Below are positions 44,185-54,888 of a stretch of 64,000 nucleotides of DNA, in pieces. The stretch is from Podospora pseudoanserina. Lineage: Eukaryota; Ascomycota; Sordariomycetes; Sordariales; Podosporaceae. Location of the stretch: contig NC_085922.1 of NCBI RefSeq assembly GCF_035222485.1, positions 1,937,001-2,001,000 on the forward strand, read 5' to 3'. Positions within the stretch are counted from its first letter, which is position 1. Each line of letters begins with the position of its first letter. Below the pieces are notes generated by a model that did not search any database, was not told where the DNA came from, and was given only the letters and a program-made list of their open reading frames with translations. The position numbers and the translations under genes are program-made.

Positions 44185-44751
44185 ATGCCTACCGTCCTAG
44201 GCCTCACCAATGACCAAAAGGAGAAGCCCAAAATTGGCGCTGCTCAAGCACCCAAGGGCTACCACGACGGCTCTCTCGTCCTTTCGGAGAACAAGAACCA
44301 GCGCCTCGATACCATCTCCAAGCGCAACTATGCCGCCGCCCACGAGATGGAGACTCTTCTTTGGAGAGCCATCTGCGACGACCCAGAGCAGGCCAAGGAG
44401 TACATCGCCGATGACTGCGTGATGGTCAACCCTATCTTTCACCCTGATCACTCTTCCAAGCCGGTAAACAAGGAGTCCGAGCCGAGTATCAGCGATCTAC
44501 TGGAGAATGCTGGGAAGTTTACTGGATTCCGGTTCCATGACGGAGGCCCGCTTGTGGTCGAGGCGGGGTTGATGGCTGTTTCGACGGTGTACAAGTTGAG
44601 TTTGTACAAGCAGAGCCGGAAGGGAGGCATCAGGGAGATTTCGGCGAGTGGAAGCAGCAGTTGGAGGCAGACTGCGGGAGCGGATTGGGTGTTGGTTGCT
44701 TGGCATGTTGCTTATGCCGAGGATGAGGACGAGGAGGATGATGAGGAGTAG
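44185..44751 (+). CDS. uncharacterised conserved-looking protein, NTF2-like fold suspected
   Basis: Single exon, 188 residues, no signal peptide. A helix AAHEMETLLWRAICDDPEQAKEYI (about 51-74) followed by DDCVMVNPIF, a middle GFRFHDGGPLVVEAGLMAVSTVYKL and a late WVLVAWHVAYAED matches the helix-then-curved-sheet order of NTF2/SnoaL-like (DUF4440) proteins, often small-ligand binders or enzymes. The match is by pattern only. The C-terminus is a run of acidic residues. The ATG is preceded by CGCA. Confidence 0.7.
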   Translation: MPTVLGLTNDQKEKPKIGAAQAPKGYHDGSLVLSENKNQRLDTISKRNYAAAHEMETLLWRAICDDPEQAKEYIADDCVMVNPIFHPDHSSKPVNKESEPSISDLLENAGKFTGFRFHDGGPLVVEAGLMAVSTVYKLSLYKQSRKGGIREISASGSSSWRQTAGADWVLVAWHVAYAEDEDEEDDEE

Positions 44752-45637
44752 AGGATGAGTGAGGGTTGAGAGGGTTGTGGGTTTCTTGGTTTTTGGTAAT
44801 TACGGTTTCGATGTATTATATGTAATTGTTGTAATTTTGATGAGACCTTGTTGAACCCTACCATGAACGAGAAACATATATGTGGCATTTGAAGAGGCAT
44901 TTTACCGACGGAATGCACAGAGACGCGCAAGATTTTGCCAGCTTGGGTTGTTCAGTGTTGGCTGCCTTGGAGGATGACGAGGCCTTCTCCAACTGCATCA
45001 ATAACCCTGCTCACAGTTCGCCCCCCGCACTTTGGAGCTCCCCGTGGCTGGCGTGGCTTTCTTCAACATCGGGACTGAAGAAGTGGGTGGCTGGAGATGA
45101 CTTTCTGAGAGCATTGCAAAAGGCCACCTTCGAATACTTATATGTTGAATAGCGGTATTATACACTCCTGGAGTCTTTTTGCTCTACACTCGAGGCCTGT
45201 GATACTGAGCTGAGTGCCCCTCGGCGGCGCTGTCCACAAGCTCCATCCTTGGCTCAACTCCAATTGCAATGACGCAAGTGGTCGCGACGGTTCTCCCAGC
45301 TACCCGACGACAAGCTTCCCTCGAACGCTGAGCCCTGCGAACTGGTGTTCAGTTTACTTTATACATCCATCCACAACCGATTCCCTATCGTATATATCAA
45401 TTCTTCTTGCGCACAAGACCATCCATTTGTTGCCACTGCCAACATCGTCTCGCACAACTGAGCGAGGCGGACTTGCTGTGGGACCGGGCTGCCTCTGGAT
45501 CCCGATTTATCCGTTGATACCCTTCAAGGTTGCCATTCACAAAACCACAATATCTTACAGTTCAAGGACACCGAGCGCGTTACTCCCAGTCCGCTCTCGG
45601 AAGTCCTGCCACCAACACCGTTCCATCCACCTCCAAG
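44752..45637. other. 3' UTR, intergenic and long 5' leader
   Basis: The last part is open in frame with the next gene but lacks an ATG, so it is most likely its 5' UTR. Confidence 0.4.
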
Positions 45638-48600
45638 ATGGTTTCTCGAAAACCGCTTCCTCGAAATGCGACATTCGACCCCGCCGTACCATCACATGCT
45701 CGATCGCCAGAACCAAAGCCCGAAGCACAACAAGAATTCGTATTACCGCCCTTTGAATCCACTGGTGGATTCTGGGACGATACCTCGAACAACATAAACC
45801 AGAATCAAAACACCGACGCTGCACAAGACATGTCGAACTCGCACCAGCCAGGCCAGGCTGCTGGCAACTATGCGGGCTTGGAGGAGGAGAATGTCTGGGC
45901 TAATAATAATAGCTCTTCCAACCTCGATCGAGTCCCGACAGTTTTGAGGCCCGGAAGCAGCCATCGAATGGACAACACGGGATCTCTGGGAAAAGTGGCG
46001 GAGAGGACAGACGCGGGGTTAGATGTCACACGGGTGCCGACCATCCTGAGGCCCGCTGGCGGGCCGTCCAGTCGAGAGACCAACCCATTCAAAAGAAAGA
46101 TGCATAACCAGGATGGATCAGCGAATCCTGCGTCAACATCCTCCACCACTCCTCTCCCAGAATCCCTGACTGGGGCATTTTCAGACCTAGCCGTTGGAGA
46201 TACGACCAAGAACCCGTGGCAACCAGCGCTTAGCGATAGCAGCGCACTTGGCCAACGGCCGTCGTATCAGTTACCAGAGCCGTCGCCAGGGATGGAGGAC
46301 GGCTGGAAGGGCTCGGAGCCACCGCGCCCATCGACATCTACGCCACCCAGGCTCTTGTCACTCCCTTCGGAGGAGGGCTCCGCGGGCTGGGAGAACGAAA
46401 GGGACAAGCCCCCTAACATCCAGTTAGGGTTCACAGCGGAGGAGGACGAGGTTCTTGGTGATTCCCACGCCTGGGATGACCTTGGCACTGTCAACAAGGG
46501 GAATGGTACAGCCGCCGTGCCCGCTGTTCCTGATAAGGGCGGTTCAGACGACGAGTGGAATTTGATAGACGTGGATCCTCCTCGCTCTAGTCAGCCCAAT
46601 GTCCAACAAAGTCCCTCTAATTCTAAGCCAAGCCCACCTCGGAGAAGGGATACATGGGAAGACTTTGATGAAGAAAAGGATACTCCCCAGCCGAGCACCT
46701 CACAACAGGTAGCAGCGCCCGTAACGAAAGACCAACCGCCGCCTCAGGGGAAAGCTCCTGAACTTCCTGCAAGGACTGAACTTCCACCACGAACAGAGCT
46801 TCCTCGACGAACATTAAGCGAGCAACCGCCGCCACAACCTCCCCGCCCTGTGGACAAGAACGAAACATACCACATCAAGAACATCAACTGGTTTGATATA
46901 ACGGCTGCCAAAAACCCGAGATCGACGCCTATTCTTGTTCAGAATGCCAACGGCCCCTGCCCTCTTGTTGCTCTTGTTAACGCCCTTACACTTACCACGC
47001 CGGCTGATAAGAACACGGCGCTGGTTGATACGCTAAAGACACGAGAACAAGTCAGCCTGGGTTTGCTACTTGATGCTGTGTTCGATGAGTTAATGTCCGA
47101 GAGGCGTCTTGATCCAAATGTTCCCCTACCGGATATCACCCAACTTTACAGCTTTCTCCAGGGACTGCACACTGGCATGAACGTCAATCCTCGGTTTATT
47201 CCAACAGAGTCTATCTTGCAATCTTTCAAGAGCACGTCGCTTACTCACATTCACCCGAGTCAACGCGGCGAGATGTCTATACCTGGAACTTTTGAGCATA
47301 CCAAGGAGATGACACTGTACTCGACCTTTTCGATACCGCTGATTCACGGCTGGCTGCCTCGTCCGGACGATATTGTTTACCAATCCTTTGCGCGGCAGGC
47401 GGCTTCATATGAAGATGTCCAGAATCTACTTTTCCGGGAAGAGGAGCTAGACGATAAACTAAGTAGCAGCCACCACGAGGGGTTGACCGAAGAGGAGCAG
47501 CAACTGTACCAAGACATTCTTTCGATCAAGTCGTTTTTGCACAGCTCTGCCACGCAGCTTACCAACTTTGGTTTGGAGGTTATCAAGAAGTCGATGAAGC
47601 CAGGATCAGTTGCTATCTTGTTCAGAAACGATCATTTCGCCACTCTGTACCGACATCCTCAGACGCTGGAGCTTCTCACGCTGGTTACCGATGCAGGATA
47701 TGCAGGTCACGCCGAGGTTGTGTGGGAATCTCTCGTCGACACCACCGGCGAAAAGGCCGAGTTCTTTTCAGGAGACTTCCGTGTTGTAGGTGGCGCTTCA
47801 CATACTTCATCGACGCCCGCTGCTAGAACTCAAGGGTCTGGCAGCTGGGCTGATGTGGCCTCCAGCTCTGGCAACAGACGAAGCAGAGAACAGGGCCGTG
47901 GTGGCCGAAGCAGTTCTAGTGAGGCTCCAACCTCGCCAACAACCGAACAAGAGGACCGAGACTTTGCCATGGCGCTCCAACTCCAAGAGGAAGAGGACAA
48001 CCGTCATCGTCAAGAGGAAGACCGCCGTCGTAGAGAAGCCAGGTTGTCAGAGCAGTACATTGAACAGCAGGGACGGGCAGCTCAAGCGCATAACAGCCGT
48101 GGTGGGGCCGGCTCAGGCCGAGGAGGCAGCCACGCTGCGTCTCGTAGTACGAGCTCGTTGGGATCCTCGGGTACCGCCAACACCGGCCGTCGTGCCCCAA
48201 GCGGAATCCGCGTCACTTCATCCACTCCTACAGTAGCTTCCTCGAACAACAGTGCTACGCCCAATCGTTCTCGGCCATCCACGCAAACAGTTAGATCGCT
48301 GATTCCGCCTGTTCAGCCGGCGGCCGCGGCGAATAGAGACCCGGAGGCTGGGTTGGATGATGCTCCTCCTAGTTATGAGCAAGCATCTCAACAGGCGGCG
48401 TACGAGCCGCCGACTGGTCATCCGGCACACCCCGCTAGTAGCCCGACCGCGGCGACGTCACAGCCGGCGTCTACTCCCGGGGGAACGCAAAGGCCAAGCA
48501 CGGGCGCTTCTCAGCCCTCGCCGAGGGTTAATAATGCCCCTAGAACGAGTGGGAGTCATGGGTATCCGGGAGCTGGAGGTGCTGGACCGGGGAGGCAAGG

Positions 48601-48682
48601 GTTGAGACAGGGGGTTCCAGTTGTGCCTGCTAATGGACGGCCTGGGGTGGGAGAGGAGAGGGAGAAGTGTGTGGTGATGTAG
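45638..48682 (+). CDS. MINDY-family deubiquitinase with CaaX box
   Basis: Single exon, 1014 residues. Residues 1-405 are disordered (Pro/Ser/Asp-rich). The MINDY catalytic domain (about 406-720) starts at TYHIKNINWFD and holds the oxyanion Gln435 and catalytic Cys441 in QNANGPCPLVALVNAL, plus catalytic His666 in NDHFATLYRH. A MIU-type ubiquitin-binding helix follows (DFAMALQLQEEED, about 775-787). The tail is disordered and Gly/Ser/Pro-rich, ending in CVVM, a CaaX box (Cys1011) for farnesylation. MINDY enzymes cleave long Lys48-linked ubiquitin chains from the distal end, and the lipid would place this one at membranes. The frame is open 36 codons further upstream but without an ATG. The Cys, His and Gln are all intact, so it should be active. 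Confidence 0.93.
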   Translation: MVSRKPLPRNATFDPAVPSHARSPEPKPEAQQEFVLPPFESTGGFWDDTSNNINQNQNTDAAQDMSNSHQPGQAAGNYAGLEEENVWANNNSSSNLDRVPTVLRPGSSHRMDNTGSLGKVAERTDAGLDVTRVPTILRPAGGPSSRETNPFKRKMHNQDGSANPASTSSTTPLPESLTGAFSDLAVGDTTKNPWQPALSDSSALGQRPSYQLPEPSPGMEDGWKGSEPPRPSTSTPPRLLSLPSEEGSAGWENERDKPPNIQLGFTAEEDEVLGDSHAWDDLGTVNKGNGTAAVPAVPDKGGSDDEWNLIDVDPPRSSQPNVQQSPSNSKPSPPRRRDTWEDFDEEKDTPQPSTSQQVAAPVTKDQPPPQGKAPELPARTELPPRTELPRRTLSEQPPPQPPRPVDKNETYHIKNINWFDITAAKNPRSTPILVQNANGPCPLVALVNALTLTTPADKNTALVDTLKTREQVSLGLLLDAVFDELMSERRLDPNVPLPDITQLYSFLQGLHTGMNVNPRFIPTESILQSFKSTSLTHIHPSQRGEMSIPGTFEHTKEMTLYSTFSIPLIHGWLPRPDDIVYQSFARQAASYEDVQNLLFREEELDDKLSSSHHEGLTEEEQQLYQDILSIKSFLHSSATQLTNFGLEVIKKSMKPGSVAILFRNDHFATLYRHPQTLELLTLVTDAGYAGHAEVVWESLVDTTGEKAEFFSGDFRVVGGASHTSSTPAARTQGSGSWADVASSSGNRRSREQGRGGRSSSSEAPTSPTTEQEDRDFAMALQLQEEEDNRHRQEEDRRRREARLSEQYIEQQGRAAQAHNSRGGAGSGRGGSHAASRSTSSLGSSGTANTGRRAPSGIRVTSSTPTVASSNNSATPNRSRPSTQTVRSLIPPVQPAAAANRDPEAGLDDAPPSYEQASQQAAYEPPTGHPAHPASSPTAATSQPASTPGGTQRPSTGASQPSPRVNNAPRTSGSHGYPGAGGAGPGRQGLRQGVPVVPANGRPGVGEEREKCVVM

Positions 48683-49657
48683 AGTGTTTTGTTTCAAAAA
48701 GCTGCTTTTCGGCTTTGCTGATGGGCGTGGTATATCGGCTGGGATTTTTGGGATGGGTTCAGATTCATGATTTGATAAGTTTTGGCGATGGGTATGGTTA
48801 TAGGGAGATGAGAGTGGTGATCACAGTACACGAGAAAATACCGAGCTTCATGTGGTGGAGGGTAGATTATTGGGGTAATGGAAGGAGTGGACTCGAGGAA
48901 GGGACCTTACTATAGTGTATATGACGATGTGGCGCTTTGCATTTTTAGTGGTTCATGTGGTGAAGAGTGTTCGTCTGGAATTATTAGATGCTGTTTGGTG
49001 TTGTCCAATTGTGATGTTTGGAGGTTTGAGGCTGATTAGTGGACACATTAGTTTTGCTTTTTGTGAGTGTTGGTTGAGATTGTTGAAAAAGAACTGCTGG
49101 AGAGTAGCAGATGAGTAGACAAATCCATCATTTACGACATTTTCATGTAAATGGCCACAACAACCAAGTCACACAGAGTACCTGCATGGTTCCGTATGAC
49201 AAAAACCATCGTGATCTGATGTTGGTGTTGAGATGGGATAATTGCCCGCTGGCCAATCAGAGCAGCGGAACCCGGTGCTTGCACCCCTGCAAATTCTAGT
49301 TGCCGTGGCTGTTGTTGGTGATCAATATTAGAGGAGGTTTTCGCTGACATCATTGGTCGAGACAGGCGTCTGGTAGCGAGATGCAACTGCCTTTGGGAGC
49401 TGCCAAAGAGGGGAACTTGGGTTAATAGATGGTTGCTGTGCCTCTTCTTTTCTGATCCTCCCTCTGATCTTTTTTTTTTTTTTTTTTTTGATTTAAAGAG
49501 GTGCGAAGTGTGGCACAGTAGGAGAGTTACATTGCGAGGAGCTGTCAGCAAAGAAACACCACACCACCGCCCGTGATATCTTCACCTCACCTTGAGTTCT
49601 CACCATTCGACAACACTTTATACGAAACAAACCAGGAAGGAATACAAACCCATCAAA
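48683..49657. other. intergenic with a T20 run
   Basis: 3' UTR of the deubiquitinase gene, a T20 homopolymer at 49470-49489 and the promoter of the reductase gene. No supported frame. Confidence 0.45.
49470..49489 (+). repeat. T20 homopolymer
   Basis: Twenty thymines about 170 bases before the reductase start codon. Poly(dA:dT) tracts in fungal promoters tend to exclude nucleosomes, so a promoter role is possible. Confidence 0.85.
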
Positions 49658-50599
49658 ATGGCCACCTCAACATTGGGTCTCATACCAAACTGGTACCCCC
49701 CCACCCGCGAAAACTACGACCTCATCCTCTCCTTGTGGAAGTGGTTCCCTGCCGTACGTTTCCCCCCTCCCTCCCCTCTCCAATCCGCCCCCAACTAACA
49801 CTTCCAGTTCGCCTCCCTCCAATGGGCAACAACCTGGTACGGCATGGGCAAAACCTCCCTTCCCTCCCCGCTCAACCTGCCCGGCCGTCTAGCCTGGCTA
49901 ACAATGGAATCCCCCGGCTTCCTCACCCTCCTCTACACCTTCTTTCGTCTCCCCCCGCAACTTTCCATCACCGACCTCCCCTGGCAAAACTCCGTCCTCG
50001 CCGGCCTCTTCGTAATCCACTACTCCTACCGCGCCATCCTCTTCCCCCTCCTCCAACCATCCATGGCACCAATGCACCTCTCCATCTGGGCCTCGGCCTT
50101 CTCCTTCCAAGTCATCAACGGGCTTATGCTCGGGTCCTGGCTAGGCGGGTACGGACCAACCTCCCAAGAAGACTGGGATATCCTCTTGCCGTTTGGAACA
50201 CTGCAGTTCAGCGTTGGCATCGCGATTTTTTACGTGGGGCTGGCGGCGAACTACTATCATGATGATGAGCTGAGGGAGATAAGGAGGAGGGAGAATCATC
50301 GCCAGGATAGGCTGGTTAAAGAAGGCAGGGTGAAGAGGGGGGATGTGAGCAGACATTATGAGGTTCCCAAGGCGGGCTTGTTCAAGTACATGTTGTATCC
50401 GCATTACTTTGTCGAGTGGGTCGAGTGGTTTGGGTATTGGACTGCGGCGGGGTACGGGTGTGTGCCGGCGAGGTGCTTCTTGTTCAATGAGGTTGCGTCG
50501 ATGTTGCCCAGAGCGGTGAGGGGAAAGGCCTGGTATGTTGAGAAATTCGGGGAGGAGAAGGTGGGGAAGAAGTGGGCGGTTATTCCGGGGGTTTGGTAG
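49658..50599 (+). CDS. 3-oxo-5-alpha-steroid 4-dehydrogenase family protein
   Basis: Two exons, 49658-49753 and 49808-50599; 54-nt intron (GTACGT, CTAAC branch site, CAG); 295 residues. Several membrane helices are spread over the protein (for example VLAGLFVIHYSYRAILFPLL, GTLQFSVGIAIFYVGLAANYY). The C-terminal half has the family's conserved block: HYEVPKAGLFKYMLYPHYFVEW and WFGYWTAAG, where NADPH and substrate bind. Relatives in the ER membrane reduce a carbon-carbon double bond in steroids, polyprenols or very-long-chain enoyl-CoA. Length (about 260-300) fits the SRD5A1/2 type. The substrate in a fungus is unknown. It is convergent with SKI8. Confidence 0.88.
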
Positions 50600-50880
50600 G
50601 ATCAGGAAGGGAAAGGGGGAGAGGAGGTGGGATGGGCGTGAGGGAGGGGGTAGTGGCCAGAGAAAGGAGGATAATGGTTTGGTCGACGAGCTGGAGTTGA
50701 GCTTGGTCCAGAGAATAAGCACACGATGACTTTCACGAGATATGCCATGACATATATCGCCAGGTCAGTGACAACGACGACGTGAATAACCATATATTGT
50801 CATCTATCAGAGTGCCTCCCCGACCATCAAGCAAATATATCCTGCTAGCAATGCTCCAAAACACCCCTTTTTAGACTCCT

Positions 50881-52062
50881 TTAAATACCCGTAGCCTCCC
50901 GATAGAAACTCAAACTCCGACTAGCACCCGCCGCGCAAAACCTCTCTCCTTTACCCATCCCAGGCCCAAGCGCACGTTCGGTCGGTGGCAACCAGCGTAC
51001 ACACCACAAAGCCTTGTCCGTCTCGCTGTGGGTAGCCACACAAGCCCCCCTTGCGACATCCCAGACCTTGACCTTGCCATCCAGCTGCCCACTGAGGAGG
51101 TAGTCTCCCGTATCGTTCCAGTCGAGTGATGTGATCCACGACGGCCTGTTGCCCGGCGCGCTCAAGTTCGCGACGTGCTCTCCATGCTCCATGTCATAGA
51201 GAGCGATGATACCGGCGTTGCCGGCAGCAGCCAGCCTCTTGCAGCCGGGTGAGAAGGCTACGGTTCGTACCGGTTTGGCGAGACCTATCCCTCTGTCAGC
51301 TTTTGTCCCTCAAAACAAAGTGAAAGATGAACCCACCGGAAAGCGAATAAACCATCCTCCCCGCATCATTATTAAAGACATACACCCCCCCATTCTCATG
51401 CCCCGACGCCGTCAACCTCCCATCCCTACTCAAATCCACCGCCATCGCAAAACTGCCCCCTCCCCCGGCAGCTCCTCTCCCACCCCCGGTCTCGTACGTC
51501 TGTATCTTCTCTTTCGCTGTCAAGTCCCAGACGTGGATTCTCCCATCACTAGTGGTGCACGCCAAAAAGTTCTCGTCAGCGCTCAGCGCAATCGCCCAGG
51601 CGTCCCCCTTGCCGTTGTCGGAAACGGTTGGGATCTCCCATTGGAGTTCGTATTCTTTTCTATCGGGGTTCAACCGCCAGATCTTGACATCGCCGCCGAA
51701 GCCGACCGAGGCAAAGATGTTGCCTGTTTGGGGGCCGCGGGCGGTGGTGAGGTGGTGGCAGCCGAGTTTGTGGGCGTTGGGGATGGTTTGGGCGAGGGGG
51801 TAGGTTGGGGCGGTGGTGTCGTGGATGCGGAGGGAGGAGGAGCCTGAGGAGGAGATGAGGCTTGAGGGGGTGGGTGCGAGGGAGAAGATGTCGGCCGGGT
51901 GGGCTGTGAGGGGAACTGGTGTTAGCTATCAAGGAAGATGGCGGGGCGAATTGCGATTGCTCGCCTACCTTGGTCGACCGTGTGGGCGGTAAGATATTGT
52001 TTAGACTGGAGATTATGTTAGTACGTGATTGACAAACAAGCACGACACGAGAGACATACCAT
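50881..52062 (-). CDS. SKI8: Ski8/Rec14 WD40 protein of the Ski complex
   Basis: Four coding exons: 52062-52060, 52005-51969, 51903-51337, 51284-50881; introns of 54, 65 and 52 nt; 336 residues. The first coding exon is only the ATG. The joined start MSKQYLTAHTVDQAHPADIF matches Ski8 proteins, and repeated WD40 units follow (for example DGRIHVWDLTAKEK, DGKVKVWDVARGAC), giving a seven-bladed propeller. Ski8 holds Ski2 and Ski3 together in the cytoplasmic complex that feeds mRNA to the exosome for 3'-to-5' decay. In yeast and Sordaria it also helps start meiotic recombination with Spo11. Phases across all three introns agree, which supports the one-codon exon. It is convergent with the reductase gene (281 bases between stops). 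Confidence 0.92.
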
Positions 52063-52567
52063 TGTCACCTATCCATGAAATCATGCGATTTTGAGAAAGG
52101 GTTTTGTTGGAGAGATCAAGAATGGGATCCGATGCGACTTGCTGGCGGTTGAGCAGCTGCCCTGGGAAGGTTTATGGTGGGGTAGCTGTTCTTAGAGACG
52201 TCACTGCGGCAGGCAGTGAGTGGGCTGGAAGGATGCAGCATATAAATCTTGAAATCCACATTGGACTACTACTAGTGATTTTTGGAGTATTCACTTTGAA
52301 TATGCTATTTTGGTTTGTTTCATTTTCCAGGGCAGTTGTCGATAGCCACCCTTATAGGCACAAGAGCCCCTTTAGAATACACGTGCGTGCTGTTGCTCGT
52401 CACAGCACTACACTCTGTTAAGTACAGACATATACATGTACGTCCAGGACATTCTCTCCACGTCCTGTCCACAAGCTTGAAGAGTTGGTATTTCCTACGC
52501 CTGACAACTTCAACACTGACCCCTGACCTCAGCCCAACAGCACCTCCTCCCGTTCTTATTCAGCCAT
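52063..52567. other. promoter of SKI8 and 3' side of the bL32m gene
   Basis: About 500 bases with no frame of interest. Confidence 0.4.
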
Positions 52568-53072
52568 TTATTTGGTCTTAGCCTTGACCTCTTCCTCGGC
52601 TTGAGCCTCCTCCTTGGCCTTGGCCTCCTGGTGCAGGAACCCCCTGAGTCCTGAAGAAACAGTCAGCTTATATGGAATCGCCCCTGAGCAGAACTTCCTT
52701 ACTTGATGCGCAGGTAGGGCAGACATAATGCATACGCTTCATCCCACCACACGCCGGGCAGACGCAAAGCGCCGTTACGTCCTTGATAGCCTTGCCAGCC
52801 ATTTGTCTGTGTCTCTTCTTCATGTGCGATGTCTTCTTCTTTGGTACAGCCTTGAGAATACCCTCCCAAATCCCCTCCAAGACTTCTGGTAATGATGGAA
52901 GACCGAGCGAGATGCCTACTGGGATGGCGATGTTGAGGTTGGGAAACAGGGGGAGCGAGAGTTGTCGTACAAGAACCTGGGCCCTTGATGCCGAGAAGAC
53001 TGTTGGTGGGAGGAGTCTGGGGAGGAAAGAGGCCGAGGAAGCCATCCTCATCGCTTGTGCCGCCATTGCCAT
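52568..53072 (-). CDS. MRPL32: mitochondrial large-subunit ribosomal protein bL32m
   Basis: Two exons, 53072-52703 and 52650-52568; 52-nt intron (GTAAGG, CAG); 150 residues. An N-terminal Arg/Ser/Ala-rich stretch of about 75 residues is a mitochondrial targeting peptide. The mature protein starts near VPKKKTSHMKKRHRQ, the hallmark of bL32, followed by the zinc ribbon Cys105, Cys108, Cys118 and Cys121 (CPAC..CPTC). The tail after the intron is Lys/Glu-rich (AKAKEEAQAEEEVKAKTK). In yeast, Mrpl32 is processed by the m-AAA protease before ribosome assembly. It is divergent from the septin gene with 665 bases between them. Confidence 0.94.
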
Positions 53073-53737
53073 TTTTGCTTGGTGATATTCTTGAATTTCG
53101 AACCCGATTGTACCGCCAAAGTAACTCGTCTGAAATCGACCAATGCCTTCCTTTCCCTCTCAATATTCCGGTATGTCCTCCTCTCGTGGCTGTACCGTGG
53201 CGGTGTGGATGACGCTGTCGGGTCGGTCTCGGTCGTCGACCCAAAAAATATTGTCGGCCGGTGCTCTTCGCGATGGATTGTCCCACCACTTCAATCCACT
53301 CGAGACATTGAAAAAGAATGGGCCGGGATGGCACGGTCCCTCTCCTGCTTCTGAGCTGCCACTGCAGCGCTGGAGAATGCGCTAAGACCCTCTAAACCCA
53401 ATTGAGGTTGTGCCTGGGGCAGCAGCTCCACCAGGCCAATCAGGTGCCGGCTATGACCCGTCCCCCTTTCCCCAGCTGGCGAGCGACCCCTTGGACGGAA
53501 ATTATTGTTTGGCACACGCTGCTGGCAGGAAAGGTCCACGGTGCTACCACGAAAATCCCCCAACCATTCGAAACCTCAACCCGACAGCAACTCTCGTCGA
53601 TACACTCCATCTTCACCTCTCCATATCCCCCGTGAGCGCCTCTATTTCCCGGTGCTGTGCCCCTGTCTGCTTTTTGGAATAGCTCCATAGCGTGTCTCCC
53701 GTCTCCCGTCTTCAGCCAGTTATAACCTACCGCCACA
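53073..53737. promoter_or_regulatory. shared divergent promoter, bL32m and septin
   Basis: 665 bases between two start codons on opposite strands. No TATA box stands out; the septin side ends in a pyrimidine-rich leader with CCACA before its ATG. Confidence 0.45.
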
Positions 53738-54888
53738 ATGGCCGCCATGCCTGCTGCCACCATCTACCCCCAGAGCCACGTCGGTTTCGACAGCATCACG
53801 TCCCAGATCGAGCGCAAGTTGCTCAAGCGTGGCTTCCAGTTCAACGTCATCTGCGTCGGTCAGTCTGCTTCTCCCAACTAACACCTTCCATTCTCCACTC
53901 CTCCCGTTCGCGAGCTGGGATTGACGTGTCTCGTGCAATGCAGGCCAGACGGGTCTCGGCAAGTCGACCTTGATCAACACCATCTTCGCCTCTCACCTCA
54001 TCGAGTCCAAGGGCAGGTTGCTCCCTGACGAGACCATTCGCTCCACCACCGAGATCCAGTCCGTTTCGCACATCATCGAGGAGAACGGCGTCCGCCTCAG
54101 ACTCAACATTGTCGATACCCCCGGCTATGGCGACCTCATCAACAACGACAGGTGCTGGGACCCTATCGTCAAGTACATCAAGGACCAGCATTCGGCCTAC
54201 CTCCGCAAGGAACTCACTGCCCAGCGTGAGCGCTACATTCAGGACACGCGCATCCACTGCTGCTTGTTCTTCATCCAGCCATCGGGTCACTCCCTTAAGC
54301 CCATCGATATTGTCGTGCTCAAGAAGCTCTCTGATGTTGTCAACGTCGTTCCCGTCATCGCCAAGTCCGATTCCCTGACTTTGGAGGAGCGCATGGCTTT
54401 CAAGGAGCGCATCAAGGAGGAGTTTGCTTTCCACAACCTCAAGATGTACCCCTATGACAACGAGGAATTTGACGACGAGGAGCGTGCTGTCAACAGCCAG
54501 ATTAAGGTGAGTTAATAATTTTAGGTCACTATTAGGTCTTGGCTAACATGATTTTCAGAGCTTGATTCCTTTCGCCGTCGTCGGTTCCGAGAAGTCAATC
54601 ATCGTCAACAACAAGCAAGTCCGCGGCCGCCAGAACCGGTGGGGAGTGATCAACGTTGAGGACGAGACCCACTGCGAGTTTGTCTACCTCCGAAATTTCC
54701 TCCTCCGCACCCACCTCCAGGACCTCATCGAGACGACATCTCAAATTCACTACGAGACCTTCCGCGCCAAGCAGCTCTTGGCCCTCAAGGACCCCAGCGC
54801 CCAGGGCCACGGCAGCAGACCCATCAGCCCGGCTGCTGACCGCGAGATGAGCCGCAGCTCGCAAAGAATGACCATGAACGGCTACTAA
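53738..54888 (+). CDS. CDC10: septin, CDC10 type
   Basis: Three exons, 53738-53858, 53944-54506 and 54559-54888; introns of 85 and 52 nt; 337 residues. The polybasic stretch (QIERKLLKRGFQF, about 24-36) binds membrane phosphoinositides. GTPase motifs follow: G1 GQTGLGKS (41-48), G3 DTPGYGD (98-104) and G4 AKSD (180-183). The septin unique element (GRQNRWGVINVEDETHCEF, about 246-264) follows. The tail is short and Ser/Pro-rich and lacks the coiled coil found in most septins, as in Cdc10. Septins form filaments and rings at septation sites and hyphal tips. The intron after the first Val-Gly is in the same place as expected from reading phase, directly before the P-loop. Confidence 0.95.

Noticed and set aside
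53847-54434. 195-codon minus-strand frame
   Set aside because: Shadow of septin exon 2 and its first intron.
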